The notes beneath the pieces were generated by a model. The model searched no databases and had not been told where the DNA came from. It saw only the letters and a list, made by a program, of their open reading frames with translations. Of a stretch of DNA of 64,000 nucleotides, positions 18,788 to 29,869 are shown piece after piece; the stretch's first letter is position 1, and each line of letters opens with the position of its first letter. The position numbers were made by a program, and so were the translations under genes. The DNA is from Bacteroidota bacterium (lineage in GTDB: Bacteria; Bacteroidota; Bacteroidia; UKL13-3). The stretch covers positions 217,314 to 281,313 of the forward strand of contig JAAFJM010000002.1 in the NCBI GenBank assembly GCA_013298895.1, written 5' to 3'.

Positions 18788-21700
18788 TTATTGAATAGTG
18801 TACCTTAAACTAAAGCCTCCACTTGAAATTACGGTAGGATATTGATTAGAAGTAAGTGGATTGGTTTGTCGTCTATCGTAGAAAATTCTTAATTGAAGTT
18901 TTTCATTAATTTGGTATTCAATAGTAGGTCGTAAACTATAAATTGTTTGACCAGAAACAGGCTCATTCGACTCTCTATCCAAATTACGAATTTTAGTTAC
19001 ATTCTCCCTCATTGAAAAATCTAACCTAAAGTTTAAATCATTTTCCAAAACTAATTGACGACTTCGTCCAAAAGGAATTTTTAGTTTTTTAGCTCTGTAA
19101 CCAACACCAAACGAAAGCTCTTCACCTAGTTGTTCATTTAGTTGTCGTGAACCAAGTGCCAAGTTTAAAGTTCTATCTTTAATATACCTGAAAGATGTGG
19201 TTAAATTATTTGTTAAAGTAACCTCTATTCCTATTAATGGTGCAAAACGTTCAGCAATTGAAACATTTTTTATCACATATTGCGATTGAATATCAGTTTG
19301 ACCTGCAGCTGTATCGAGTGGTATAGTAGACGGACTTAAAAAATTATTTACTGTGTAAGTAGATGAATAACGATGACTTAATGCAATATTAGATGCCCAA
19401 TTTTTAACAAAACTTAATTTAGTTAATCCATTATAATTTACAGACCAATTAGGAATAGGAATTTTTGGAAATGCTGAAAGTTCAGCATTAGAAGCACTAG
19501 AACCACTGTAGGCAGATAAAAATGCAGGTATCAACACATCTTGACTATACCTACTGTATCCTACAATATAATCAAAACTGTCGCGTAATAAACCTTGTGT
19601 GCTTCCAAATTTTTCAATGGCTAATCGTTCGGATATTTCCTTCCTATTGTTTTCAAATTGTTTGAAAACTTGCGAAATGCCTTGAGCATTATCAACGCTA
19701 AAAGCAGTATTTATTGTACTAAATGTAGTACTAAACGAACCTGATTCTTGAAAACCAAAATCTTTAAAGCTGTTATCGGCATCATTGAATCTAAATATGG
19801 AAGTTGTATTCTTTTGAGTTGACCTATCAACGTTTAAAACAATTCTTAAATCTTCAATTGGATCAAGCGTTAAAGTACCTGAAATTTTTTCCTGTAAATT
19901 TTGAGCAAACTGATTGTTCATTCTTGAATCGTTAGCTAACCAACCATTTTTAGCTGCATCAAATCTATAATTAGGATCTTGATCACCTAAAATAAAGCCA
20001 TAACCTGGTGCTGATAAATCACTATTTTGACCGAAAAAGTCAGGGCGTGGCCTAAAACCCGGAAGCATAGTACCATCAGAAATAGTGTATGAACCATTCA
20101 AATTCTTCACACCCATTAATAATTTAAAGAATGTTTTTACAACAGGATTTAATTCTTTAGCTGGTTTTTCCTCTTTATCTACCTCCTCTTTGTCACCCTT
20201 TTTATTTTTATCATTACTATTTGCTGTAGCTTTGGGTTTAGGCTTACTAATAGGAGGAGGTGTATTAATATCACGTAAAAACTTAAGTTTATTGTACAAT
20301 ACAGTAAAATTAGCCCCAACATTAACTTGCTGTTGACGAGAATTTTGAATTGTATTACCTAAACTATCAGCTGCTGGCGGTGCTTGTCGCCATTGGTAAT
20401 TAACTGAATAACTATAATTTGATTGACTGATAAAGTCTAATAAAGGTAATTTGTTTATTGGCACATTATAACTAGCTCTCACATTTTGATCAAATTGAGT
20501 TAGGCGGCCACCTTTCCATAAATTATTAAAAATAGAATCTCGCTTAGCTTGTTGTGTTTCATCTATTCTTCCATTAGGTTCGTCAATACGAGCATCAGCA
20601 ATGGCATTATAATCAAATCTTATACTTTTTGTAAACTGCCAACCTAAATCGTAAGTTCTACGCATGGTGAACAGTTTATCGTAAAAGGCAGGTATAAAAA
20701 CACTTCCTCCTGTATTATCATTGGTTCTATTAATAGTTTCACCATAACGTCTATCAACTTGAATGCGGGCACCCCAATTAGATGGTAAAAAATTAAAATT
20801 AATGTCCTTTATTAATGCTAAATTTTTTGATTTTATCAACTTGCTGAAAGGTTCAAAAGGTTTATTGGTAAAAGTATAATTATAACCTACTATAGTTTGA
20901 TAGGTTTGTAATAAATAACTTTCATATTGCTGATTGCGTCTAAAGTTTTCACTAAATGAAAAGGTAGCAGTTAAATTTTCTAAATCCCAAGGATAGGCCT
21001 TTTTGCTTCCAATTCTATTTTTTCTAACATTGGTAAAATTAAATGCACGCTGTGAAGAATAATCATCCGTAGCTCGGGAAATATATGTTTTTCTATCCTC
21101 ATTGGTGGTTTGATCCAATTCTTTTTGGAGCTTGGTATCCATGTTTAAAGGATTGTACAATGGGCGAATGATGGTATTACCATAAGAAAAGAAAAACGGA
21201 ATAGATAAACCCGATTTGGCAGGAAAGAATTTTCCTAATTCAAAATTTGATGAAATATCATATTTGTAAGTATCATCCATCGCACGTTGTTGCAATTTCT
21301 TATCAACTCCACCCCATCCATTGGTAATGATGCTTCCTGTAAGTTGCACATTACCAAAGTCGGCTAATTTAGCTTGTAATCTTCCATTAGCAGCCCAACC
21401 TCCTCTAACATTAAATTCAGTCATGCGCAATTCATTAAACCACACTTCGCCACATACGGGTAATCCATTATCCGTTATACTTCCATTTTCTTTTTTAGGA
21501 TTACGAATACCTAGCATAAAAACACGAGCCTGACTAAAATCAGGCATACCCACTACAGTAATTTTTGCATTTCCTTTTTGAACAGAATAAGGTAAAGTGA
21601 ATGCCCAACTTGCATTATTTCTGGCAATTTTTGCATCTACCAAATCTTCCAAGGTAATCACCATTTCGTTACCCCAAACATTTGCTTTATCAGCAGTTCC

Positions 21701-24700
21701 CGGTGTAGATAAATTTAAAGGAATTTCATATTCGTAATAATTGTTTACCATATCGGTACCAAAACGAATAAAGGCACGTAAATCACCATTTTTTGACTGT
21801 GCACTTTCGGCATGCACAAACATGCGTAACTTAGCATATTGACGCATATCAACAGTTGCATTTTTAAAGGCAGCTCTGGCATCTCCATCTTTTAAATTAC
21901 ATACTAACAATGAAAGCGATTGTTCATTTAAAGGAACAGATTGAGGAGAACTAAAATCAACTTGCCTATCAATTCCTGGAGGTGTGGTATAAGCAATAGG
22001 ACTTCTATTCTGATTTTTTTCTACGTTAACAGTAGATACCACAAATTGGGTATTATCAGTTGGATCAACAGGTTTATGTTCGCCCCCTGTTTCCAAATTA
22101 CCCGCGTATTTTCTCCAATCAGCTCTAACTAATTGCAAGTATGCAAAACGCAATACTGTACTATCTTGAAAGCCACGCATAAACATTCGCATAAACCTTA
22201 CAGATTTAAAATCTGTAATATCACCTACTTGTTTTTGAAATTCACGAACTGGTATTTTTAATTGATACCAAGTTTCTTCTCTTTCATCAAGATTAGCAAA
22301 TTTAACTACGCTTCTTACACTATCGGTTACATAATTTTTTCCTATAACAAATTTATCTTTAGCTATATCAATTTTATATTGGAAATAAGCTTCTATGTCG
22401 TTTGTGGTAAAGTCCTTGTTTATATCTTCTACATCTGGTTGATTAGTGGCAGCAGTGGGATATGCGGTTTCTCTTCCTTGTCCAATTACTGGTGAGTTAC
22501 CTTGAGTTTGATTAAATTCTTTATACCTAGCCAATATACCCAATTGAGCACCATCGTAATCTCCACCTAAATAATAATGATAGTTATCGGCCGAGGGATC
22601 TTCAACAGCTTTATTGTAAGCAGTAGTGGTAGGACCAAATTTTTTGGCAACTTCTTTTATATAAACTGAATCAAAAAAAGTTCTTTCTGTTTCATCATCC
22701 AATCCATCTAATCCCACATCTTGCCTTAACCTTCTATTTGCATCAGCATCAAAAGCGTAATTAATTACAGGGTTTTTAGGAACTCTACCCCAAACAGTAT
22801 TATCGGTAGCGGCAGCAATAGCTTCTGCTCCAGCCTCTTTAGCTAGGCCGTTTTCAGCCGCTCTTCTATTATCTCTTAAAATATCTTCACTTACATTTCC
22901 TAGGTTAATATATAATTCCCCTTTATTGTTACTTAAAGGATTGTCTTCGTAAGGATTTTGCATCCAAATTTCTATGTAATCAATATTTGATTGCTCAAAA
23001 TCATTTTGATCAATTTTGCGCATGATACCTCCCCAATTACTTTGAGGATTATCAATTTGTCCGTTCGATAATAAATCTTTTACATTGTAATTGTAAGGCC
23101 CTCTTTCACTAGGATAAAATGACAAATCGAAGGTGGGTAAAGTATTAGGTAAACCTGCTTGAATCATTTTTCCTTTAAAAATATCAGTAACCAAAACCTG
23201 CCTAACATTATGATTAGAAATCGTAGCAGGATTATCCTTTATGTGTGTTGGCATAAATGGATCATTGGAATTATGAAAACTTGTAGCAATCATATACCAT
23301 GCTAACTTGGCTCTTTTACTTCCATTTTGTAAGGTGTTAAACAAATTTCCTTCGGGAAACATATCCGGTTGTCCTTGAGGAGTACTTGCTAAAAACCAAT
23401 TATTTTGAGTCTTTAAATCAAAAGGAATTTCTGCATTTTCAAAGTTATCAATGTAGCCAGTACCGCCATCACTTAAGGCACTATTGATACCCGGAATTAA
23501 TTGTGCATACTCTCCATTAAAAGCAATTGAAGAAGGTGCTTTAGTAGTAATAAAAGGAAGCCTATCAACCATCTTGGTTAAAAATCTTGAATCTCTTTTA
23601 TATGAACCATCTATTCCTATTACCATATTAGAAATAGGCTCCTCGCCTGCATTAACAATTCTTGTCAATGGCTTTTCATTCATATAAATAAAGGTTGAGC
23701 CCAATAAAAAGTCTTTATGAACTTTATAATCTAACCTTGTACCAACCAATGTACGTTGTTGAACATTAAACAAGCTATTTCCTTCACTAGATACTTTAAT
23801 AGCAGCTCCAGAATTAAGCAATGCAGTATTTACAATTTTTACTCTACCTAAACTATAATCTACCGTGTAATCTACATTTTCTGTTAATGGAGCACCATTT
23901 GCAGTAACCTTAACAGAACCAGGCTGTAGGTTAGTTGAACCTACCGAAATTTCATTATTTGATTGACCTTGGTAGGAGCCTCGTAAAAAGAATTTATCGA
24001 ACTGAGGCAATTGAATGGCAGCAAATTTAGTACTATCATACAAAGCAGAGAAACAGTAGTAATCGGCAAGTGCAGGATTGTTAACAAATTTATTTCTCAA
24101 AAACTTACCAAAAGGCTCCACGGAAGGTAAGATAATTCGGCCTGATTGAGAAAGAACAGTTACCCCTTCAACATAATCAAAAACTCCATCCTGAACGCGC
24201 TCTTGTTGCAAGTTCATTTTATCTAAATTAAATACATTTAGTAATGCCTGATCATTGATTAATGGTTCATTTTTAACTGGTAAATAATTCAAGTCGGCTC
24301 CAGAAGGATCATCAGCATAAACAATATTTAGCCTGAAATTAGTCGGTTGAATTCCAAAAGAACCTAATGAATAAATATTTTTCATCATTAACTTCCACAA
24401 TGGTAAATCTGGTCGTTGAGATGGACCTTTAATCATTTTCAAAAACAACACATTTGGAGTAACTGGATTAGGCGCTTTGTCAGAACTAAACTCCCCCACT
24501 TGAAACTCAACACCACCAATATTTCCAGAAAAGGCAACCATCAATACATCATCATTATTCAGAGCTTGATTTAACGATATAAATCCTAATCTTGAATTGA
24601 AAGTATATTCGTTTTGATTTAATAAACGCGCTTGACCAACCAACATGTATTGGCTTAGTGGCTTAAGTCCATTAACGGCTTCATCGGCATATATTTGGTT

Positions 24701-26056
24701 CAATACATTCTTTGATTCATTTAACCTTGCGGCTACATTAGGGTTGGTAATGGCACCCGTAGTGGTAGCCAGATTTCCTCTACCACGCAAGTAGCCCCAA
24801 ATTCCGTTAACTTGATTACCTAAGGATGTATCGGAACTATTAGTATTAACTGTCCAATATTTATTAACACGTTGACTTGCTTCACCCAAATCGGCCAAAC
24901 CTAAAACATCTCTGGTATTATCAAATGCATTTGTTCTGTTTGTTACCCATACCTCTACCCTAGTAATATTAACCCTACTATTAATTATTGGTAAATTGCT
25001 TACTGCATTATCAAAATTTTGATAAAAATATTGTGATAAGAAAAAGTGACGATTCATATCATAAGCACTTGACTGAACATCAAATTTTGTATTGGTAGCT
25101 CCACCTTGAAGTTCTGTTTCGGTACTTCGGCCACGCTGTTGAGACACTACAGCAGTAGCAGTTAACCTACCAAATTGCATGGTAGTTTTAACACCAAATA
25201 AACTTTGGCTTCCTTGAATCAAAGAAGAGTTTAGAGGTAAACTAACATTTCCTAATTCAATTTTTTTAATAATATCATCTTCTTTACCTGCATAGTCTAA
25301 CTTCATTTGATTTTCGAATTCAAATGTAGCTTCGGTATCATAGTTCATATTCACCTTAACTTTATCACCAACCGAACCAGCTACATTTAACTGAATCTTT
25401 TGTTGGAAATCAAATTGTGAGGTACTTTGCTGACGTAATGAAAAAGCAGGATTACGAACTTCGTTTCCTTTGTATGAGAATATTAATTCTGCATTTCCTC
25501 TTGGTCTAATATCAATAACTGAGCTTCCAAATATTTTATCAAATATTTTATTAGGAATCATGATGGGAGGTATTAAACTACTTCCTTTTGCAAAATTATT
25601 GGCTTGACTCCTTTGGTTAAAATACTGTTTATTGGCTCGTTTATTTTCGTTTTTTAAACGCTCTTTAATACTTTCACTTGCGGGCATTTTAGTATTAAAA
25701 CCGCCTACTTTAGACGAGAAATTGTATTTATTCTTTTCTTTATCTAATTCATAAACGGATTTAATATTAGGAGGATCATTTAAATCGAAAGGATTTTTAC
25801 TACCGTTAATTTCCCAAGGCTTTTTATCCTTAATTGGAAAAGGCATTTTAATTTTTTTGTTGGTGGTGTCCTTTTTATTAGTGCTATCAGGAGGAAGGAT
25901 ATTAAAATCCTTATTTTGGCGCATAGAACGAACACTCCCGGCAGAAACCAGACCAAAAGCCATACTACTTAAAATAGCAAAAAGGCTTATATGAGATAGA
26001 TGTATTTTAGGTATTTTACTTAACAATGTAGAGTTTATCCATCGGCTAATATTCAA
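18788..26056 (-). CDS. sprA: T9SS outer-membrane translocon protein SprA (Sov)
   Basis: 2422 aa; GNAELIFSYKGNEVRNPAFSLRQQSTSQFDFQQKIQLNVAGSVGDKVKVNMNYDTEATFEFENQMKLDYAGKEDDIIKKIELGNVSLPL typical of SprA; upstream neighbour is ruvA. Confidence 0.95.
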   Translation of the reverse strand: MNISRWINSTLLSKIPKIHLSHISLFAILSSMAFGLVSAGSVRSMRQNKDFNILPPDSTNKKDTTNKKIKMPFPIKDKKPWEINGSKNPFDLNDPPNIKSVYELDKEKNKYNFSSKVGGFNTKMPASESIKERLKNENKRANKQYFNQRSQANNFAKGSSLIPPIMIPNKIFDKIFGSSVIDIRPRGNAELIFSYKGNEVRNPAFSLRQQSTSQFDFQQKIQLNVAGSVGDKVKVNMNYDTEATFEFENQMKLDYAGKEDDIIKKIELGNVSLPLNSSLIQGSQSLFGVKTTMQFGRLTATAVVSQQRGRSTETELQGGATNTKFDVQSSAYDMNRHFFLSQYFYQNFDNAVSNLPIINSRVNITRVEVWVTNRTNAFDNTRDVLGLADLGEASQRVNKYWTVNTNSSDTSLGNQVNGIWGYLRGRGNLATTTGAITNPNVAARLNESKNVLNQIYADEAVNGLKPLSQYMLVGQARLLNQNEYTFNSRLGFISLNQALNNDDVLMVAFSGNIGGVEFQVGEFSSDKAPNPVTPNVLFLKMIKGPSQRPDLPLWKLMMKNIYSLGSFGIQPTNFRLNIVYADDPSGADLNYLPVKNEPLINDQALLNVFNLDKMNLQQERVQDGVFDYVEGVTVLSQSGRIILPSVEPFGKFLRNKFVNNPALADYYCFSALYDSTKFAAIQLPQFDKFFLRGSYQGQSNNEISVGSTNLQPGSVKVTANGAPLTENVDYTVDYSLGRVKIVNTALLNSGAAIKVSSEGNSLFNVQQRTLVGTRLDYKVHKDFLLGSTFIYMNEKPLTRIVNAGEEPISNMVIGIDGSYKRDSRFLTKMVDRLPFITTKAPSSIAFNGEYAQLIPGINSALSDGGTGYIDNFENAEIPFDLKTQNNWFLASTPQGQPDMFPEGNLFNTLQNGSKRAKLAWYMIATSFHNSNDPFMPTHIKDNPATISNHNVRQVLVTDIFKGKMIQAGLPNTLPTFDLSFYPSERGPYNYNVKDLLSNGQIDNPQSNWGGIMRKIDQNDFEQSNIDYIEIWMQNPYEDNPLSNNKGELYINLGNVSEDILRDNRRAAENGLAKEAGAEAIAAATDNTVWGRVPKNPVINYAFDADANRRLRQDVGLDGLDDETERTFFDSVYIKEVAKKFGPTTTAYNKAVEDPSADNYHYYLGGDYDGAQLGILARYKEFNQTQGNSPVIGQGRETAYPTAATNQPDVEDINKDFTTNDIEAYFQYKIDIAKDKFVIGKNYVTDSVRSVVKFANLDEREETWYQLKIPVREFQKQVGDITDFKSVRFMRMFMRGFQDSTVLRFAYLQLVRADWRKYAGNLETGGEHKPVDPTDNTQFVVSTVNVEKNQNRSPIAYTTPPGIDRQVDFSSPQSVPLNEQSLSLLVCNLKDGDARAAFKNATVDMRQYAKLRMFVHAESAQSKNGDLRAFIRFGTDMVNNYYEYEIPLNLSTPGTADKANVWGNEMVITLEDLVDAKIARNNASWAFTLPYSVQKGNAKITVVGMPDFSQARVFMLGIRNPKKENGSITDNGLPVCGEVWFNELRMTEFNVRGGWAANGRLQAKLADFGNVQLTGSIITNGWGGVDKKLQQRAMDDTYKYDISSNFELGKFFPAKSGLSIPFFFSYGNTIIRPLYNPLNMDTKLQKELDQTTNEDRKTYISRATDDYSSQRAFNFTNVRKNRIGSKKAYPWDLENLTATFSFSENFRRNQQYESYLLQTYQTIVGYNYTFTNKPFEPFSKLIKSKNLALIKDINFNFLPSNWGARIQVDRRYGETINRTNDNTGGSVFIPAFYDKLFTMRRTYDLGWQFTKSIRFDYNAIADARIDEPNGRIDETQQAKRDSIFNNLWKGGRLTQFDQNVRASYNVPINKLPLLDFISQSNYSYSVNYQWRQAPPAADSLGNTIQNSRQQQVNVGANFTVLYNKLKFLRDINTPPPISKPKPKATANSNDKNKKGDKEEVDKEEKPAKELNPVVKTFFKLLMGVKNLNGSYTISDGTMLPGFRPRPDFFGQNSDLSAPGYGFILGDQDPNYRFDAAKNGWLANDSRMNNQFAQNLQEKISGTLTLDPIEDLRIVLNVDRSTQKNTTSIFRFNDADNSFKDFGFQESGSFSTTFSTINTAFSVDNAQGISQVFKQFENNRKEISERLAIEKFGSTQGLLRDSFDYIVGYSRYSQDVLIPAFLSAYSGSSASNAELSAFPKIPIPNWSVNYNGLTKLSFVKNWASNIALSHRYSSTYTVNNFLSPSTIPLDTAAGQTDIQSQYVIKNVSIAERFAPLIGIEVTLTNNLTTSFRYIKDRTLNLALGSRQLNEQLGEELSFGVGYRAKKLKIPFGRSRQLVLENDLNFRLDFSMRENVTKIRNLDRESNEPVSGQTIYSLRPTIEYQINEKLQLRIFYDRRQTNPLTSNQYPTVISSGGFSLRYTIQ

Positions 26057-26077
26057 ACTTTTCTTTAAAATAAAAAA

Positions 26078-26665
26078 CTATAATTGTTTAAGTGATTGTT
26101 TTACTAACTGTTCTACTGTAAATTCAGGGTTTGATTGGCGAATTTTAACCAATACTTTTTCAGCATCATTTTTAACAAAACCTAGTGATATTAAGGCCGA
26201 TAGCGCTTGTTCTATCATGGTGTTTCTTACCCCACTTGTTGTATTTTGAGGTTCATTTAGATTAATCATTTTTAATTTATCTTGTAAATCAATAACTAAT
26301 CGTTGTGCTGTTTTTGGTCCAATGCCTTTGATTGATTTCAATAAAGTCCAATTCCCTGTTCCAATAGCATGTTTTATTTCGGAAGGTTTTAATGATGACA
26401 ATATCATTCGAGCGGTATTGGTTCCAACACCATTAACTGAAATCAACTGCAAAAACAACTGCTTTTCGTCCTCATCGGCAAAACCATATAAAATATGAGA
26501 GTCTTCCTTGATACTTAAATGTGTAAGAAGTTTTACTTCATTTAAAGCACTAATTTGCTCAAAAGTATTTAATGAAATTTGAATTCCATATCCTACTCCA
26601 TTGCAATCTACTACAATATATGCTGGCGTCTTTTCGCTAATTTTACCTTGAATGTGTGCTATCAC
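26078..26665 (-). CDS. ruvA: Holliday junction branch migration protein RuvA
   Basis: 195 aa; MIAHIQGKISEKTPAYIVVDCNGVGYGIQIS; LLKSIKGIGPKTAQRLVIDLQDK. Confidence 0.95.
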   Translation of the reverse strand: MIAHIQGKISEKTPAYIVVDCNGVGYGIQISLNTFEQISALNEVKLLTHLSIKEDSHILYGFADEDEKQLFLQLISVNGVGTNTARMILSSLKPSEIKHAIGTGNWTLLKSIKGIGPKTAQRLVIDLQDKLKMINLNEPQNTTSGVRNTMIEQALSALISLGFVKNDAEKVLVKIRQSNPEFTVEQLVKQSLKQL

Positions 26666-26737
26666 TATAATTCTTTTTCAAATAAGGGTGCTAAAATATA
26701 AAATGTTTTTAATTTTGCTTAGTAAATAAAATAATAT

Positions 26738-27052
26738 ATGTATCTAACAGTCAAACATTTTATTCTTTTTGTTTTTTTTATAGTTTGTTTTAAAATATCA
26801 AATGGTCAAAACCAAACGAAAAAAGTAAAAGAATATTATGAAAATGGAATATTAAAAACTAAAGGCAAGTTAAAAAATGACTTAAAAACTGGTATTTGGT
26901 TTTATTATTCTGATAATGGGGCACTGATTCAGAAAGAGTATTGGAAAAAAGGAAAATTAAATTTTACCATCAAAATTAACGAAAAACACAAGGCATATGA
27001 AATATTATACCCAGATGGTAAAGTTAAAAAATTAAGAACCTGTGGTTGTTAA
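26738..27052 (+). CDS. Small secreted MORN/YwqK-like repeat protein
   Basis: KEYYENGILKTKGKLKNDLKTGIWFYYSDNGALIQKEYWKKGKL; signal peptide. Confidence 0.6.
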   Translation: MYLTVKHFILFVFFIVCFKISNGQNQTKKVKEYYENGILKTKGKLKNDLKTGIWFYYSDNGALIQKEYWKKGKLNFTIKINEKHKAYEILYPDGKVKKLRTCGC

Positions 27053-27054
27053 TT

Positions 27055-27900
27055 TTATTTACTTATAATTTGATAAAAAAGTTCGTCAGGGTTAAGCATT
27101 GAACTATGTTCTTTTTCTTCTAATTCTTGCTCTTGTTTTTCTTGTTCTGTTTCTGGTTCTTTTACATAATGATGAAGTCGCCACATGCCCTCATTGTATT
27201 CTAAGGCTGTTAAATTTTCCACCCAATCGCCACTATTCAAATAAGTTACTGTTCCTAAATCTGTGGTTACAGTTTTTATACTTGGCTGATGTATGTGACC
27301 ACAAATTACATAATCATATTTTTTTTGAATTGCTAATTGAATAGTTGTTTCTTCAAAATCATCAATAAATTTAATAGCACTTTTTACACCTTGCTTTACT
27401 TTTTTTGAAAAAGAAAGTCTTCCTTTTCCTAATATTTTTTCAGAAATAAAATTAACTATGCTATTCAAAATAATTAACAAATCATAGCCTTTCCCTCCTA
27501 ATTTAGCTAACCATTTGCTATGTTTCATGCTAATATCAAATACATCACCATGAAAAAACCATGCACGCTTTCCATCCAAATCTAACACAAGTTTATTCAG
27601 CAATTGCATATTCCCTAAGTTAAAATCAGTAAATCTTCGCAGCATTTCATCATGATTGCCCGTTAAATAATAAACTTTAGTTCCGTTGGCAAGCATTTTA
27701 AAAATTCGTTGTACCACTTTGGTATGACTTTGGGGCCAATAGTGTTTACTAAATTGCCATATATCAATTATATCGCCATTAAGTACAAGTATTTCAGGGT
27801 CTATGGATTTGAGGTATTTATTAACTGCCTTAGCTTGACAACCATATGTTCCTAGGTGAATATCGGAAACAACAGCCAATTTTAATTTACGTTTACTCAT
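27055..27900 (-). CDS. Metallophosphoesterase, UDP-2,3-diacylglucosamine diphosphatase (LpxH)-like
   Basis: VSDIHLGT, LNGDIID, TGNHDEML, HGDVFD, CGHIHQP metal-binding motifs. Confidence 0.85.
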   Translation of the reverse strand: MSKRKLKLAVVSDIHLGTYGCQAKAVNKYLKSIDPEILVLNGDIIDIWQFSKHYWPQSHTKVVQRIFKMLANGTKVYYLTGNHDEMLRRFTDFNLGNMQLLNKLVLDLDGKRAWFFHGDVFDISMKHSKWLAKLGGKGYDLLIILNSIVNFISEKILGKGRLSFSKKVKQGVKSAIKFIDDFEETTIQLAIQKKYDYVICGHIHQPSIKTVTTDLGTVTYLNSGDWVENLTALEYNEGMWRLHHYVKEPETEQEKQEQELEEKEHSSMLNPDELFYQIISK

Positions 27901-28026
27901 GTAAAAAAGTTTTACAAACTTCTGCTATTTTGCACACTCCTACATCACGTTAATGTTAAGTAATTAATTATTTAACATTATGGTTAAAACAATACCACAA
28001 ATGCCATTTAATAAATATATTTGGAC

Positions 28027-28410
28027 ATGATTTTTAAACATATAAAAACATATGCACCGGCTTATATTTGGGCTATAATTGTTACCTGTCTTTGTGGTAC
28101 TAATGGTAATAATTTACCACATTTTGAGTTCTCGAGTTTATTACGAATAGATAAAATAGCTCACCTATTTTTATTTGGTACCGAAACGTATTTAATAGCC
28201 ATTGCGACTAAAAAAAATAATGTTTCGAAAAGTAACTTTCAAATCATTTTCCCTGCATTTATAATTGGTGCTGTGTTTGGAGTAATTATTGAAATACTAC
28301 AAGCAACTGTTTTTCCTAATCGTTCGTTCGATTTTATGGACATGATAGCCAATACTATTGGCTGTTTATTAGCTTGGTTTATTTTGAATAGGAAGTTTAA
28401 ATTAAATTAA
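28027..28410 (+). CDS. VanZ-like membrane protein
   Basis: DKIAHLFLFG...GVIIEILQATVFPNRSFDFMDMIANTIGCLLAWF; ATG at 28027, the listed ORF begins with an upstream alternative codon. Confidence 0.75.
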   Translation: MIFKHIKTYAPAYIWAIIVTCLCGTNGNNLPHFEFSSLLRIDKIAHLFLFGTETYLIAIATKKNNVSKSNFQIIFPAFIIGAVFGVIIEILQATVFPNRSFDFMDMIANTIGCLLAWFILNRKFKLN

Positions 28411-28647
28411 TCATTGACTTTGTAGCTATTAGAATAACCATTAAAAGTTGTTGTATTTATTTAAAGAAATTCACATAATTAACGTTGATATCAGTATTAC
28501 AAATATTTATTTTTATGTTACCCAAAAAAACAACTTATTTCTTAACTAAAAGTTATTTCTCCAAAAAGAAAGATTGTAGTAAGAAATTTTTATCGCTATC
28601 AAATTTTTAATAACTTTGGCTTTATCCATACAGTTTCATTACACTCG

Positions 28648-29394
28648 TCAAATAATCCGCTTAACAATTCGCAACTTATGGCTATACTTTCGAGTTTCAG
28701 AATTCATAATGCCATAATTATCTATTTTATCAATTCTTACCTTACCATTTGCATGAATTATTTGCCCATTTTCTAACAGTATTCCTACATGATTAATTTT
28801 ACCTTCATCATTATCAAAAAATGCTAAATCACCTATTTTAGATTCCTCTAAAAAAGCCAAGGTTTCGCCTTGTTCAGCTTGTTGGTAGGCATCTCTTTTC
28901 AGGAATATTCCATTTTGCGCAAAAACAGTTTGAGTAAAGCCACTACAATCAATTCCCCATGGAGTTTTTCCGCCCCACAAATAGGGAGTATTTAAATATT
29001 GTAAAGCTGTTTGTTCCAAACTTACATGCTTATTCGTTTCAACCAAATTGGTAATAATATTATATCCCCCCACCTTAAATTGAGTGGAAGAATAGATGAT
29101 ACTTCCTGTGCTAATGCACATTGGAGTTTCATTTACTAAAATTTTTAAAAAAGGATATTCTAAAACAACTTTGGGATTTTCCAAACTTAGCCAATCAGAT
29201 TCGTTAATTATCTCAGCTTGCGTATCGTTAATCCATCCTATATATTTATCGTCAATGGTTTCAATTTTCAACCAATTAGGTTGTGTGTGTAACACGATAT
29301 ACTTTTGTCCAAATAGCAATTGGCTAACCATTTCACTCTTGCTACTTGGCTCACTTCTAAGCGGAATAATCGGAATTAAACTAATACCAAACAT
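28648..29394 (-). CDS. SH3 domain + NlpC/P60 (C40) cell-wall peptidase
   Basis: QTALQYLNTPYLWGGKTPWGIDCSGFTQTVF; GDLAFFDNDEGKINHVGILLENGQIIHA. Confidence 0.88.
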   Translation of the reverse strand: MFGISLIPIIPLRSEPSSKSEMVSQLLFGQKYIVLHTQPNWLKIETIDDKYIGWINDTQAEIINESDWLSLENPKVVLEYPFLKILVNETPMCISTGSIIYSSTQFKVGGYNIITNLVETNKHVSLEQTALQYLNTPYLWGGKTPWGIDCSGFTQTVFAQNGIFLKRDAYQQAEQGETLAFLEESKIGDLAFFDNDEGKINHVGILLENGQIIHANGKVRIDKIDNYGIMNSETRKYSHKLRIVKRII

Positions 29395-29449
29395 TTTTTT
29401 AAAAAACTTAAAATTTATTGTTTATTTGCGTCAAAGCTATTAAAAAAAA

Positions 29450-29794
29450 ATGAACAATATTGACCTTACCTATTTAAAAGAGATTTCTGGCGGAGATGAT
29501 TCGTTTATTAGAGAAATGTTAGATTTATTTATAAACACTACAGCTATTGAAGTGAATGAATTTGACCACCACTTAGCAGTTGGAGATTATACAGCAATTG
29601 GCCAATTAGCTCATAAAATGAAAGCTCCCATACAAATGATTGGCGCAAGTGAACTTTTTGATAAATTAAAAGAAATTGAAAAAATTGGTAAAAATGGCGT
29701 TAGTACTGATTCAATTCCAAATATGATTAATGAGGTTAAAGTAAAAATTGCAAACTTAGCAACTGAAATTAATGAACTATTGGCTACTATGTAA
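29450..29794 (+). CDS. Hpt (histidine phosphotransfer) domain protein
   Basis: 114 aa; IGQLAHKMKAPIQMIGASELFDKLKEIE (H-x-K-x5-G-like Hpt motif). Confidence 0.75.
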   Translation: MNNIDLTYLKEISGGDDSFIREMLDLFINTTAIEVNEFDHHLAVGDYTAIGQLAHKMKAPIQMIGASELFDKLKEIEKIGKNGVSTDSIPNMINEVKVKIANLATEINELLATM

Positions 29795-29869
29795 CTAGGT
29801 AACTTTTTACAAATAAATATCCTATCAATTTATTTCTGTTTCTAAATTTTTTATACTCAATTTTTTATT

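Noticed and set aside
20085-23687. Plus-strand ORFs inside sprA
   Set aside because: Antisense to an intact 2422-aa gene; no recognisable domains.
26738-27052. True toxin-antitoxin role for the YwqK/MORN-like protein
   Set aside because: The family is often labelled antitoxin in databases, but no toxin partner is adjacent; it carries a signal peptide.
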